A DNA stretch of 64,000 bases from Treponema primitia ZAS-2 (lineage in GTDB: Bacteria > Spirochaetota > Spirochaetia > Treponematales > Breznakiellaceae). A program made the position numbers and the translations under genes. Shown in pieces: positions 24,481 to 33,640 of the stretch. Position 1 is the first letter of the stretch; each line of letters opens with the position of its first letter. Below the pieces are notes generated by a model that saw only the letters and a list, made by a program, of their open reading frames with translations, had not been told where the DNA came from and did not search any database. The stretch covers positions 3,995,868-4,059,867 of the forward strand of contig NC_015578.1 of the NCBI RefSeq assembly GCF_000214375.1, written 5' to 3'.

Positions 24481-25692
24481 TTACCCCGCAAATTCCCACG
24501 CCGGAATTACCCTGATTGTCTTCCCGTCCTTGACGATAAGGTCCCGGGTGTCCCGGGTAACAATCACCCCTTCCTTCAGTTCAAAAAAATCCAGGGCTGT
24601 GCAAAGCCCCTTTATTTCCCGGTCCTCATTATCAGCATGCAGTTCATAGCATACCTGAAAACACTGGCGTTCTTTCTTTTTGCCCTGGGGAGCAACAACA
24701 AAATCACATTCCCCGGCGTCATCTGCAAAGTAATAAATTTCCTTATAACTAAGCCGCAGCTGATTAAAAACAAAGTTCTCAAGCAGGGCGCCGGAATTCT
24801 CCATCCCGGAAACCGAGCCGGTCCGGATTATCCCGGTGTCCGCGATATACAGCTTCTTGGGGGCCAGGCTCCGGGCTTTTACGGACCACGCAAATCGCGG
24901 CACCAGAGCCAAGAGGTAAGATGCCTCTAAATAGGAAAAATATTCCAGTATGGTTGAAGGCGACTTAACGCCCGCAACATGGATCAGCTTGCTGGGCGAG
25001 ACCAGCTGCGCGGCATTCGATACCAGGTATATATAAAGCTGCCTGAGGGAAGCACTGTCCCGCAGCCCGTACCGTACCGCAATATCCCGGTAGAGGATAT
25101 CCGTTTGCAGCTGCTCCAAAATCTCCCGGTTCCCCGTCTTGAGATATTCGGGGAATCCTCCGGACCCCAGGTAGTGGTCCAGGCTCACCGCGCCGGGGTC
25201 TTTCCCGGTAAAGCGCAGGAACTCCCGGTATGAAAAAGGAAACAGTTCCCGGGAAAGGTGCCGCCCGGTTAATTTGCTTCCCAGTTCCCGGCTCAGAAGG
25301 GATGCATTGGATCCCGTCAGGATAACCTGAAACCCTTCATCCAGTTTCTGCCGGACATACAGTTCCCAACGGGGCGCCGCCTGGACTTCGTCAAAAAAAA
25401 GAAGCCCCGGCAACGATTCCGCCATCAGCGTATCAAGGAGCCGGTAATCGGCGGTGGTAAAATCCGCCAGCCGGAGATCCTCAAAGGTCAAATAAAACGA
25501 ATCCCGCCCCAAAGACCGGACAAACTGGTGGAGCAGGGTGCTTTTCCCGCAGCGCCTGATGCCGCTCACAATAAGGGCATGGGTTTTCGTGTCCGGCAGG
25601 TCCGGCAATATATCCCGTTCTAGCCCGGTATCCCGTGCCCCGGCAGCCTCTTTTTGAGACCGGCCAATCTCCCGTAAATCGGACAACTTCAT
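24481..25692 (-). CDS. AAA ATPase with DUF4143 C-terminal domain
   Basis: 403 residues. Walker A is VSGIRRCGKSTLL near 43-55, Walker B LLFFDEVQ near 97-104, sensor region ILTGSNASLLSRELG near 124-138, followed by LSRELFPFSYREFL; the second half is a DUF4143 domain with KLYIADTGI and LLENFVFNQL, a nuclease-like fold. Proteins of this build occur singly in many genomes, often in defence or mobile neighbourhoods, with no settled function. The ATG at 25692 lies six bases from a TATACT box with no Shine-Dalgarno sequence (leaderless candidate). It sits inside a run of toxin-antitoxin pairs. Confidence 0.88.
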   Translation of the reverse strand: MKLSDLREIGRSQKEAAGARDTGLERDILPDLPDTKTHALIVSGIRRCGKSTLLHQFVRSLGRDSFYLTFEDLRLADFTTADYRLLDTLMAESLPGLLFFDEVQAAPRWELYVRQKLDEGFQVILTGSNASLLSRELGSKLTGRHLSRELFPFSYREFLRFTGKDPGAVSLDHYLGSGGFPEYLKTGNREILEQLQTDILYRDIAVRYGLRDSASLRQLYIYLVSNAAQLVSPSKLIHVAGVKSPSTILEYFSYLEASYLLALVPRFAWSVKARSLAPKKLYIADTGIIRTGSVSGMENSGALLENFVFNQLRLSYKEIYYFADDAGECDFVVAPQGKKKERQCFQVCYELHADNEDREIKGLCTALDFFELKEGVIVTRDTRDLIVKDGKTIRVIPAWEFAG

Positions 25693-25698
25693 AGGATA

Positions 25699-25740
25699 AG
25701 TATAACCGAAAACAGGATATTATTCCAGTACTAATGGAAT
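25699..25740 (-). promoter_or_regulatory. promoter and inverted repeat of the AAA-DUF4143 gene
   Basis: TATACT at 25704-25699 with a weak TGGAAT -35 (25727-25722) 17 bases upstream. The -35 is one arm of ATTCCA-N7-TGGAAT (25722-25740), and a further TTGGAAT lies at 25757-25763, so a repressor site over the promoter is likely. Confidence 0.45.
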
Positions 25741-25768
25741 ATATGATTTGTTAGTATTGGAATATCAG

Positions 25769-26221
25769 TTAGCTGGTCCTGGTGTACCGTTCACAATACT
25801 GTAAAAAGCGCTCGGCAATCGAAAACACCCTAGGCGTTGCTTCCAAAACCGCCGCAAACAGGTCTTTTAAATCATTTGGCTCGTATTCGTGGGTTATCTC
25901 ATTTCTAAGATCTTTGAGTTCCCGCAGAGCCGAAACTGAATCAATAATCCCCCGTTTTTCTGCCCGGTTGGCGGCGTCTATTATACTGCCGCTATCTGTT
26001 AATTCAACTGTATCCAGGCTTCTAAACAGCTTGCTTATAAGAAGATCCGTTGTCCTTGCGTAACGGGAAGTAAGGTTTTCAAACTGATCGTATTCATCGT
26101 CAGTATATTCGTCTTTAATAGTCAGAACGGTACAGCGTTCAAAGGAACGGCGCAGCCAGGTTAAACTTGAATTAAGATTCCCCAGATCCCTTTGCAGGTT
26201 CTCTAAAGCTAAATCACCCAT
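25769..26221 (-). CDS. hepT: HepT-like HEPN RNase toxin
   Basis: 150 residues, all-helical HEPN protein. The active-site motif R-x4-H-x-Y is visible as RNEITHEY near 108-115; in HepT the Tyr is the residue that the partner AMPylates. The family cleaves RNA when free and is silenced by the MntA nucleotidyltransferase. It overlaps the mntA gene by eight bases and is the last gene of a vanZ-mntA-hepT string. Confidence 0.83.
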   Translation of the reverse strand: MGDLALENLQRDLGNLNSSLTWLRRSFERCTVLTIKDEYTDDEYDQFENLTSRYARTTDLLISKLFRSLDTVELTDSGSIIDAANRAEKRGIIDSVSALRELKDLRNEITHEYEPNDLKDLFAAVLEATPRVFSIAERFLQYCERYTRTS

Positions 26222-26501
26222 CCAGCCGTATTCCCTTCTCCACCGCTAGGCGGAAAAACGGCTCATCGCCCTTCGCAGAAACTACAATGTCGATTTTTTG
26301 CTCCCCCAGGGAATCCACAATGTTTCTGCGAATCTTCATTCGCCCGTTTATATCAATTTTCGGGGAAAGGACCGCGATGTCAATATCTCCGCCCTTCTTT
26401 GCATCATCTGCCCGGGAACCAAAAAGCCACACATGGGCATCATGGTCAATCTCCTGTACAGCCTCGGTCAGGACTTTCCGTTCAGCTTCGGTTATTCTCA
26501 T
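26214..26501 (-). CDS. mntA: MntA-like nucleotidyltransferase antitoxin
   Basis: 95 residues from ATG 26501, whose ATGA overlaps the vanZ stop; a longer reading to 26549 lies wholly in vanZ. The minimal nucleotidyltransferase signature is complete: WLFGSRADDAKKGGDIDIAV contains GS, nine residues, then DxD, and a third acidic residue sits in KIDIVV. MntA proteins inactivate HepT by adding AMP to its HEPN tyrosine. Coupling to both neighbours by short overlaps implies one transcript. Confidence 0.85.
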   Translation of the reverse strand: MRITEAERKVLTEAVQEIDHDAHVWLFGSRADDAKKGGDIDIAVLSPKIDINGRMKIRRNIVDSLGEQKIDIVVSAKGDEPFFRLAVEKGIRLDG

Positions 26502-26911
26502 GGCGTCACCGGTTGATTTTCTTCGGCCTTGCTTTTCCTGAACAAACACCGGCAGACAGGCAGTGCTGCAGCGGCGCCTAAAAAAGAGCCGATGGTATCT
26601 GCAACCCAGTCCCAGACATTGCAGTCCCGGCCGGGGACAAAATACTGGTGGATCTCATCACTTATTCCATATAAAGAACTGATGAAGGTGGCTAACAACA
26701 GGGTCCTCAGCCGGTGAGATTGCCATTGTTCCCGGGGAAACCAGGGGACTATAGTCCCCGCCAAAACCAGGTAGGCTATCAAATGCTGGAGTTTGTCAAA
26801 ACCCAGGAGGCCCTTGGGGCTGGGGAGTATACTCTGGGATGAGAGAAAAAAAATCCCTCCTATTACAACAAAGGTGGGTATTTTGGGCAGTATTTTCTGG
26901 GTGATGTTCAC
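26498..26911 (-). CDS. VanZ-family membrane protein
   Basis: 137 residues from a GTG at 26911 behind GGAAGGAAG. Three to four membrane segments; the family motifs FDKLQHLIAYLVLAG near 39-53 and ISDEIHQYFVPGRDCNVWDWVADTIG near 83-108 are clear (the run spans more than one block). VanZ-like proteins occur widely; in enterococci VanZ gives low-level teicoplanin resistance, elsewhere the role is unknown. It is translationally coupled to the MntA/HepT pair. Confidence 0.85.
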   Translation of the reverse strand: MNITQKILPKIPTFVVIGGIFFLSSQSILPSPKGLLGFDKLQHLIAYLVLAGTIVPWFPREQWQSHRLRTLLLATFISSLYGISDEIHQYFVPGRDCNVWDWVADTIGSFLGAAAALPVCRCLFRKSKAEENQPVTP

Positions 26912-27253
26912 TATCTTCCTTCCGGCGGAGTAAAACGGCTTTTGCTCATCCTATGAGCGCACCAGGACCACTGGCGTGGCTTGAAAAAGCCGTCAGTCCA
27001 TACCTTACCCCTATAGAGAAACCCAGCCGCCGCCGAAACTGGCTTGCCGGATTTGCGGACGGAACGCGGCCGCTGTCTAAAACAACCATATCGTACTCAT
27101 AAAAAAAATACAATACTCCACTTCAAAAGTTGTTCAAAAAATGAACAAACTTTTTCCGGCAAACCGGGGATTCCACTCCGGCTTGCACAGACCTGGATAT
27201 ATTATTATGGTAACTTAAACAGTGCACGGCTACCGTAAGCCGTGGAGGAATTT
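26912..27253. other. long intergenic region between vanZ and uppP
   Basis: About 340 bases separating the minus-strand vanZ string from plus-strand uppP. It holds a 49-codon plus-strand frame at 26953-27102 (MSAPGPLAWLEKAV start, RRRNWLAGFADGTR within) without a Shine-Dalgarno sequence, perhaps a gene fragment, and a perfect palindrome TTGTTCA-AAAAA-TGAACAA at 27130-27148 extendable to an imperfect stem with an A-run before and T-run after (27125-27155). That could be a bidirectional terminator or a regulator site. uppP has GGAGG at 27245-27249. Confidence 0.45.
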
Positions 27254-28051
27254 ATGAACATTTTCGAAGCAATTATCCTGGGAGTGGTCCAGGGGCTTAC
27301 TGAATTTTTGCCCGTAAGCAGCTCCGGCCATTTGGTACTTTTACAGAAGATCTTCGGCATTTCTGAACCAGTACTGCTTTTTGACACCATGGTCCATCTG
27401 GGGACCTTGGTTGCTGTTTTTATCGTACTTTGGGAGGATATTTGGTCTATTCTGCGCCGGATTGTCCAGCCCCTTACGGGTTTTCTTATCCTGGGGACCA
27501 TTCCTACGGTTATTATCGCCCTGGTCTTTAAAGACACCATCGAAGGGGCCTTCCAATCGGCGGCCTTCCTGGGCTTTTCCTTCCTTTTCACCGCAGCGGC
27601 CCTCATGGGGTCAGAATTTCTGTCCCATCGGCCCGGAAAAGCACGGCCCCAAACTGCTATGGGCTGGTTTGATGCCTTGATTATCGGAATTTGCCAGGCA
27701 ATTGCCATTATTCCCGGGGTTTCCCGGTCCGGGCTGACCCTTTCGGGGTCCCTGTCCCGTAAGCTAGACCGGGATTTTGCCGCCCGCTTCTCCTTTCTCC
27801 TGTCCATTCCGGCGATCCTGGGCGCCCTGGTATTGCAACTGAAGGGTGTCCTTGACGGGGAGCCCCTGGGCAGCATCGGGATAGCGCCCATCATTGCCGG
27901 GACCCTGTCCGCCGGGGTGGTGGGCTTCTTTGCGATAAAATTCATGCTGCGGATCGTGAAAACCCGCTCCCTCCGGGGCTTTGCCCTCTATGTAGCCATC
28001 CTCGGCGTCCTGGTCCTGGGAGATCAATATGCATTTCACTTCTTTTTTTAA
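27254..28051 (+). CDS. uppP: undecaprenyl-diphosphatase
   Basis: 265 residues from ATG 27254 (GGAGG at 27245). About eight membrane segments. Signature blocks: VVQGLTEFLPVSSSGHLVL near residues 10-28 and IPGVSRSGLTLSGSL near 152-166, the two catalytic regions of the BacA/UppP family. It removes a phosphate from undecaprenyl diphosphate to recycle the lipid carrier used for peptidoglycan and for O-antigen-type polymers like that encoded at the left of the window; it can also confer bacitracin tolerance. Confidence 0.95.
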   Translation: MNIFEAIILGVVQGLTEFLPVSSSGHLVLLQKIFGISEPVLLFDTMVHLGTLVAVFIVLWEDIWSILRRIVQPLTGFLILGTIPTVIIALVFKDTIEGAFQSAAFLGFSFLFTAAALMGSEFLSHRPGKARPQTAMGWFDALIIGICQAIAIIPGVSRSGLTLSGSLSRKLDRDFAARFSFLLSIPAILGALVLQLKGVLDGEPLGSIGIAPIIAGTLSAGVVGFFAIKFMLRIVKTRSLRGFALYVAILGVLVLGDQYAFHFFF

Positions 28052-28059
28052 TCTTTTAC

Positions 28060-28089
28060 TTGACCTTTGCATGGTCCTATAAGTATTTT
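28060..28089 (+). promoter_or_regulatory. candidate promoter of the grpE-dnaK-dnaJ group
   Basis: TTGACC (28060-28065) and TATTTT (28084-28089), 18 bases apart, about 80 bases before grpE. No CIRCE element (TTAGCACTC-N9-GAGTGCTAA) is seen here or before dnaK. Confidence 0.35.
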
Positions 28090-28168
28090 TTCATTATATA
28101 AGCAAAAACTATAAAAAGGCTTTCTAATCCCAAGGACTAGGGGGCTTTAAAAAGTACAGGAAGTTTTC

Positions 28169-28852
28169 ATGCCCAAAAATGCATCTCACGAGAAGGACCA
28201 GGAAGAAACCTCAGAAAATACCGTGAACGGCGTTTCTGGCGTGGAAAACCCGGGTGGAGAGCCCGGGGCCACCGATTCTGTGGGGCCGGAACCCACAACT
28301 GCCGGGACAGAGGCGGCTGGCGGCGATCCTGCTATCGAGGGCAGCCAGGCCCCGGAACTGACGGCGGAGGAGCAGATTGCAGCCCTGGAGGAACAGCTCC
28401 GGGAGGTAAAGGACCAATATCTGCGGAAGGCAGCGGATTTTGAGAATTTCCGCAAGCGGATGAACCGGGAAAAGCAGGAGGCTATCGACTTTGCGAACCA
28501 GAGCCTGCTCCTGGACCTTATCCTTATCATCGATGATTTTGAGCGGGCTATTAAATCCGTGGAAAGCCTGAGTTCCGCTTCGAAAGAATTTGACAGTTTC
28601 TATGAGGGCATCAACATGATTGAAAAGCGCCTTACCTCCCAGTTGGAAAACAAATGGGGGCTTAAGCGCTTTGACTCTGCCGGGGAAGCCTTTGATCCGA
28701 ACCGGCATGAAGCCCTTATGATGGAAAAATCCCCCGAAATTGCCGAACCGGTAGTCAAGGAGGAGTTTCTCAAGGGGTATACCCTTAAGGACCGGGTTGT
28801 CCGAAGCGCCAAGGTTAAGGTTTTGATGCCCGGAGAAGCCACAGAGCAATAG
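28169..28852 (+). CDS. grpE: GrpE nucleotide-exchange factor
   Basis: 227 residues. The first 70 are low-complexity, rich in Gly, Glu and Pro; a coiled coil (EEQIAALEEQLREVKDQYLRK) leads to the GrpE signature AADFENFRKRMNREK near 91-105; the beta domain has HEALMMEK and the C-terminal LKDRVVRSAKVKV. GrpE releases ADP from DnaK; dnaK follows 41 bases downstream. The acidic N-terminal extension is longer than in E. coli. Confidence 0.95.
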   Translation: MPKNASHEKDQEETSENTVNGVSGVENPGGEPGATDSVGPEPTTAGTEAAGGDPAIEGSQAPELTAEEQIAALEEQLREVKDQYLRKAADFENFRKRMNREKQEAIDFANQSLLLDLILIIDDFERAIKSVESLSSASKEFDSFYEGINMIEKRLTSQLENKWGLKRFDSAGEAFDPNRHEALMMEKSPEIAEPVVKEEFLKGYTLKDRVVRSAKVKVLMPGEATEQ

Positions 28853-28893
28853 ATTTTAGTATATTATAGTATATAGAAAGGAGCCGATGTAAA

Positions 28894-30837
28894 ATGGGCA
28901 AAATTATTGGTATTGACTTGGGAACCACAAACTCGTGCGTAGCTGTCCTTGAGGGCGGCGAACCGGTGGTTATCCAAAATTCTGAAGGGGGACGGACTAC
29001 TCCCTCCATCGTGGGTTTTACCAGCAAGGGTGAGCGGGTTGTAGGTCCGCCTGCAAAAAATCAGATGATCACCAACCCCGAAAACACGATCTATTCCATT
29101 AAAAGGTTTATGGGCCGCCGGTTTTCCGAAACCACGGATGAACGGAAACTGGTTCCCTATAAAGTAGTGGAACAGGGTGATGATGTTCGGGTGGACATTG
29201 ACGGAAAAATGTATTCCCCCCAGGAAATTTCCGCCTTCGTCCTTCAGAAGATGAAGAAGACCGCCGAGGACTATCTGGGCGAGGCGGTTACCGAGGCGGT
29301 TATCACCGTCCCGGCCTACTTTAACGACGCCCAGCGCCAGGCCACCAAGGATGCGGGAAAGATCGCCGGCCTTGATGTTAAACGGATCATCAACGAACCC
29401 ACTGCGGCCTCCCTGGCTTTCGGGTTCAACAAGGACCAAAAGAAAGAAAAAACCATCGCCGTCTACGACCTGGGGGGCGGCACCTTCGACGTTTCCATCC
29501 TGGAACTGGGGGAAGGGGTCTTTGAGGTAAAGTCTACCAACGGCGATACCCACTTAGGGGGGGACGATTTTGACCGCCGTATCATGGAGTGGCTTATCAC
29601 CGAATTCAAACAGGATGCGGGGATCGATCTTTCCAAGGACCGCATGGCTTTACAGCGGCTTCGGGAAGCATCGGAAAAGGCCAAAATAGAACTTTCCGCC
29701 ATGCAGACCACCGAGATAAACCTTCCCTTTATCACTGCTGACCAGAATGGTCCCAAACACCTTCAGAAATCCCTGACCAGGGCAAAGTTTGAGCAGATGG
29801 TATCAGACCTGCTGGAACGGTCCAAGGAGCCCTGTAAGAAAGCCCTGATCGATGCAGGGCTCAACGCGGATCAGATCGATGAGGTTATCCTGGTAGGCGG
29901 TTCCACCCGTATTCCCGCGGTTCAGCAGATTGTCAAAGACCTTTTCAAAAAGGATCCCAATAAGGGGGTCAACCCCGACGAAGCGGTGGCTATTGGCGCC
30001 GCCATCCAGGGCGGTATCCTGGGCGGGGATGTGAAGGACGTGCTGCTCCTGGATGTAACTCCCCTCTCTCTGGGTATCGAAACCCTGGGCGGGGTTATGA
30101 CCAAGCTCATCCCCAGGAACACCACCATCCCCACACGGAAGAGCCAGATCTTTTCCACCGCCGCGGATGGTCAGAACGCGGTTTCCATCAACGTGCTCCA
30201 GGGTGAGCGGGAAATGGCTAACCAGAACCGCACCCTGGGCCGCTTTGACCTGGTAGGTCTGCCCCCGGCGCCCCGTGGGGTTCCCCAGATTGAAGTTGCC
30301 TTCGATATCGATGCCAACGGCATAGTCCACGTCTCCGCCAAGGACCTGGGCACCGGCAAGGAACAGAAGATCCGCATAGAAAGCTCCTCGGGGCTGAACG
30401 ACCAGGACATTGAGCGTATGGTCAAGGAAGCGGAACTCCACGCCGAAGAAGATAAGAAGGAACGGGAGAAAGCGGAGGTCCGCAATGAAGCGGACACCAT
30501 GATCTACAGTACTGAAAAGAACATCAAGGATCTTGGGGACAAGATAAGCGCTGAGGATAAGTCCAAGACCGAAGAGGCCATTGCGGACCTGCGCCGTGCC
30601 CTGGAGAGCGGAGAAATCCAGACCATCAAGGACAAGACTGAGGCGCTGAAGCAAGTGTCCTACAAGATCGCCGAGGAACTCTACAAACAGCAAGCTGCCC
30701 AACAGGGCGCAGCCGGTCCCGGACCGGGCGCGGGCCCCGAAGCAGGGGGTCCCGGCAGCAGCGGTGATTCTTCCGGCGGCAACAACACCAAGAGCGCCGA
30801 GGATGTAGACTACGAAGTTGTAGACGACAATAAGTAA
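28894..30837 (+). CDS. dnaK: chaperone DnaK (Hsp70)
   Basis: 647 residues, full length. ATPase domain: [14 protein letters not shown] (4-17), [37 protein letters not shown]; substrate-binding domain from about 390; a Gly/Pro/Ala-rich linker and a conserved acidic tail [12 protein letters not shown] at the end. A strong AAGGAG lies 13 bases before ATG. Works with GrpE and DnaJ encoded either side in refolding of proteins. Confidence 0.98.
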   Translation: MGKIIGIDLGTTNSCVAVLEGGEPVVIQNSEGGRTTPSIVGFTSKGERVVGPPAKNQMITNPENTIYSIKRFMGRRFSETTDERKLVPYKVVEQGDDVRVDIDGKMYSPQEISAFVLQKMKKTAEDYLGEAVTEAVITVPAYFNDAQRQATKDAGKIAGLDVKRIINEPTAASLAFGFNKDQKKEKTIAVYDLGGGTFDVSILELGEGVFEVKSTNGDTHLGGDDFDRRIMEWLITEFKQDAGIDLSKDRMALQRLREASEKAKIELSAMQTTEINLPFITADQNGPKHLQKSLTRAKFEQMVSDLLERSKEPCKKALIDAGLNADQIDEVILVGGSTRIPAVQQIVKDLFKKDPNKGVNPDEAVAIGAAIQGGILGGDVKDVLLLDVTPLSLGIETLGGVMTKLIPRNTTIPTRKSQIFSTAADGQNAVSINVLQGEREMANQNRTLGRFDLVGLPPAPRGVPQIEVAFDIDANGIVHVSAKDLGTGKEQKIRIESSSGLNDQDIERMVKEAELHAEEDKKEREKAEVRNEADTMIYSTEKNIKDLGDKISAEDKSKTEEAIADLRRALESGEIQTIKDKTEALKQVSYKIAEELYKQQAAQQGAAGPGPGAGPEAGGPGSSGDSSGGNNTKSAEDVDYEVVDDNK

Positions 30838-30843
30838 ACAACG

Positions 30844-30865
30844 GCCCCGCCCTTAAAGGCGGGGC
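30844..30865 (+). terminator. GC-rich intercistronic hairpin between dnaK and dnaJ
   Basis: GCCCCGCC-CTTAAA-GGCGGGGC, a perfect 8-bp stem seven bases after the dnaK stop. No T-run follows, so it is more likely an attenuator, RNA-processing site or 3'-end stabiliser than a full terminator; it could make dnaK mRNA exceed dnaJ mRNA. Confidence 0.55.
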
Positions 30866-30894
30866 ACGTTAATTCTGTAAAAGGGTGATATAAA

Positions 30895-32019
30895 TTGGCA
30901 AAGCGCGATTACTACGAAGTATTGGGAATACAAAAAGACGCCTCCAAGGATGATATAAAAAAGGCGTACCGCAAGCTTGCCATACAATACCACCCGGATA
31001 AAAACCCGGGGAACAAGGAAGCGGAAGAGAAGTTCAAGGAAGCCACCGAAGCCTACGAGATACTCTCGGACGACCAGAAGCGGCCCGCCTACGATCAGTT
31101 CGGCCATGCCGGGGTTGAAGGTATGGGCGGCGGTCAGGACTTTTCCCAGGCCTTCCGGGGATTTGAGGATATATTCTCCGGGGATTTAGGCGGCATCTTT
31201 GAGACCTTCTTTGGGGGCGGCGGGCGCCGGTCTTCCGGCGGGGGACAGGGCGGGGTCCGGCAGGGCGCCAACCTCCGCTACGATATCGAAATACCCTTTA
31301 AGGACGCCATATTCGGCAGCAAAGTTGAGATACAGTATTCCCGGAATGAAAGCTGCCCCACCTGCAAAGGTTCCGGTGCGGCCAACGGCGCAGGGAAAAA
31401 GGTCTGTCCCACCTGCCAGGGTTCCGGTCAGGTCCGCCATAGCCAGGGATTTTTCTCTGTGGCCAGTGCCTGTCCTTCCTGCGGAGGGGAGGGGTACATC
31501 ATTGAACATCCCTGTAAGGACTGCGGCGGCACGGGAACCCAGAAAAAACGGCAAAAGATCATGGTCACCATCCCGGCGGGGGTGGAAAACGGCAGAAGGG
31601 TGGTTATACCCCGGCAGGGAGACGCCGGCCCGAACGGCGGGCCTCCGGGGGATCTCTACGTGTTTATCCGGGTTAAAGCCCACGAATACTTTGAACGCCA
31701 GGACGATGACCTCTACTGTGCGGTACCCATTTCCATAACCCAGGCCAGTCTGGGGGCGGACATACAGGTGCCAACTCTGGACGGAAAAACCATTAAAGTT
31801 AAAATTCCCCCGGGAATCCAAAACGGCAAACTCCTGCGTATCCGTGATGAAGGGGTTCCCAACGGGTCCCGCCGGGGTAACCTCTACATCAAGGTAATAG
31901 TCCAGATACCCGCAAAACTCTCCAAACGGGGACGGGAACTTATGGAAGAACTGGCCAAGGTTGAAGGAGAGGTGGATTCGCCAAAACCCATTTCCCTTTC
32001 CGAGCTGGCCGGGCAATGA
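30895..32019 (+). CDS. dnaJ: chaperone DnaJ (Hsp40)
   Basis: 374 residues starting at TTG 30895 (reads [10 protein letters not shown]), with AAGGGTG upstream. J domain with HPD in YHPDKNPGN; a Gly/Phe-rich segment; four zinc-binding repeats [32 protein letters not shown] near 147-210; and the C-terminal peptide-binding domains. Type I DnaJ that stimulates DnaK ATPase. The rare TTG start and the hairpin upstream may keep its level below DnaK. Confidence 0.97.
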   Translation: MAKRDYYEVLGIQKDASKDDIKKAYRKLAIQYHPDKNPGNKEAEEKFKEATEAYEILSDDQKRPAYDQFGHAGVEGMGGGQDFSQAFRGFEDIFSGDLGGIFETFFGGGGRRSSGGGQGGVRQGANLRYDIEIPFKDAIFGSKVEIQYSRNESCPTCKGSGAANGAGKKVCPTCQGSGQVRHSQGFFSVASACPSCGGEGYIIEHPCKDCGGTGTQKKRQKIMVTIPAGVENGRRVVIPRQGDAGPNGGPPGDLYVFIRVKAHEYFERQDDDLYCAVPISITQASLGADIQVPTLDGKTIKVKIPPGIQNGKLLRIRDEGVPNGSRRGNLYIKVIVQIPAKLSKRGRELMEELAKVEGEVDSPKPISLSELAGQ

Positions 32020-32093
32020 GCCTCCGCTGTATCAACTAAATTATGCGACACAAATTGTTAATATAGTTTCTTATATATATATAATAATAAAAC

Positions 32094-32122
32094 TTGACGG
32101 CTACTCAATTAAAGACTAATAT
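32094..32122 (+). promoter_or_regulatory. promoter of the rnf operon
   Basis: TTGACG (32094-32099), 17 bases, TAATAT (32117-32122) in a 206-base AT-rich gap. A leader of about 97 bases follows; within it CTAAATT (from 32165) and AATTTAG can pair around a 16-base loop. AAAGGAG lies 10 bases before the rnfC ATG. Confidence 0.65.
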
Positions 32123-32225
32123 GTCCTTACCCATATTTGATCATATGCTTTTACCTAATACAAACTCTAAATTTTTGTTCTAAACCTGCAATTTAGACAA
32201 ATTTTTATTAAAGGAGAAGCCACTA

Positions 32226-33629
32226 ATGGCGGTAAGCACATTTAAGAGAGGTCTGTTGCTTCCAACCCGGAAACATGCGACCGAGGGGACGCCCGTAGAA
32301 CTGGCCCCCCTTCCCAAACAGGTGGTAATTCCCATTAACCAGCACTTCGGCGCGCCGAATAAGTGTCTGGTAAATGTAGGAGACCATGTCAGACGGGGAC
32401 AGAAGATTGCCGATGCGGCGGCTCCGGGCCCAATGACTGTACCGGTCCACGCATCCATAAGCGGTGTAGTAAAGAAGATTGAGCCCCGGACTCAGTCCAA
32501 TAACACCGAAGGGATCTGCGTAACTATTGAAGCGGATCCGGACGCAGCGGGTGGGGAAGAATTTCTCCCCCCCCTGGACCCCTTTACCTGTACCAAAGAG
32601 GAAGCCCTGGCCCGGATTCGGGAGGCGGGGATCACCGGTATGGGGGGCGCGGCCTTCCCCTGCCACGTAAAACTCAACCCGCCACCGAATAAGCCCATTG
32701 ATTTTATCATTGCCGACGGCGCCGAGTGTGAGCCCTACCTTACCACAGATGAAGCGGTATTGACCGAAAAACCCAACATGCTGATCCTTGGCCTTACCAT
32801 CGTCATGAAGATCACCGGGGTCAAAAAGGCCATCATCGGGATGGAGGACAACAAAGAAAAACTCATCCCCATGATAGAACGGGAAATCCGGCTGAATGAA
32901 CAAGCCGCCTCGGTAGGTGAAATCAGCATAGGGCTCTGTAAGACCCGGTATCCCCAGGGTGGGGAGAAACTGCTCATCACCGCCCTGACCGGCCGGGAGG
33001 TTCCCTCCGGGGGGCTGCCCATGGATGCGGGCTGTATAGTCCAGAATGTAGGGACCCTGGTGGCTATAGCCGAAGCCTTTACCCTGGGCAAGCCCTTGGT
33101 GGACCGGGACCTGACCGTAAGCGGCGGCGCCTGTAAGATGCCCAAAAACATCCGGGCCCCCATCGGCACCCTGTTAACTGATCTGCCCCCGGTATTTATG
33201 GAAGTTGATTACGATAAACTCAAGAAAATTCTTTTCGGCGGCCCCATGATGGGCAACGCGGTACCGAACCTGAATATTCCCATACAGAAAAATACCTCCG
33301 GGATCATCCTCCTCACTGCTGCGGAAACCGTGGCGGAATTGGAAGGTCCCTGTATCCGCTGCGGACGTTGTATCAGAAACTGTTCGGCCAGGCTTTCCCC
33401 GGTCATCATGAACATGGCCCTGGAAGCGGGAGACCTGGACGAAGCGGTCGCCGCCGGGCTGATGGATTGTATTGAATGCGGCAGCTGCACCTTCATGTGT
33501 CCCGCCCGGATTAAGCTGGTCCAGCGTTTCCGGATCGGGAAACAGCGCCTGAGGATACGACAGCAAGCCCAACAGGCTGCTCAAGCGGCCAAGGCGGCGG
33601 CTGCACAGCCCGCCCCGGCAAAAACCTAA
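32226..33629 (+). CDS. rnfC: Rnf electron-transport complex subunit C
   Basis: 467 residues. N-terminal RnfC barrel-sandwich domain (VNVGDHVRRGQKIAD near 49-63), GMGGAAFPCHVKL near 139-151 and ADGAECEPYLTTDE as in Complex I 51-kDa-like NADH/FMN folds; two 4Fe-4S sites near the C-terminus, CIRCGRCIRNCSARLSP and CIECGSCTFMCPARIK. It is the NADH-interacting, membrane-associated subunit of the ferredoxin:NAD oxidoreductase. Ala/Gln-rich tail. First gene of a C-D-G-E-A-B operon. Confidence 0.96.
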   Translation: MAVSTFKRGLLLPTRKHATEGTPVELAPLPKQVVIPINQHFGAPNKCLVNVGDHVRRGQKIADAAAPGPMTVPVHASISGVVKKIEPRTQSNNTEGICVTIEADPDAAGGEEFLPPLDPFTCTKEEALARIREAGITGMGGAAFPCHVKLNPPPNKPIDFIIADGAECEPYLTTDEAVLTEKPNMLILGLTIVMKITGVKKAIIGMEDNKEKLIPMIEREIRLNEQAASVGEISIGLCKTRYPQGGEKLLITALTGREVPSGGLPMDAGCIVQNVGTLVAIAEAFTLGKPLVDRDLTVSGGACKMPKNIRAPIGTLLTDLPPVFMEVDYDKLKKILFGGPMMGNAVPNLNIPIQKNTSGIILLTAAETVAELEGPCIRCGRCIRNCSARLSPVIMNMALEAGDLDEAVAAGLMDCIECGSCTFMCPARIKLVQRFRIGKQRLRIRQQAQQAAQAAKAAAAQPAPAKT

Positions 33630-33640
33630 GGAGCATTGTA

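Noticed and set aside
32165..32205. riboswitch in the rnf leader
   Set aside because: Only one weak 7-bp pairing is visible and no known riboswitch core was recognised.
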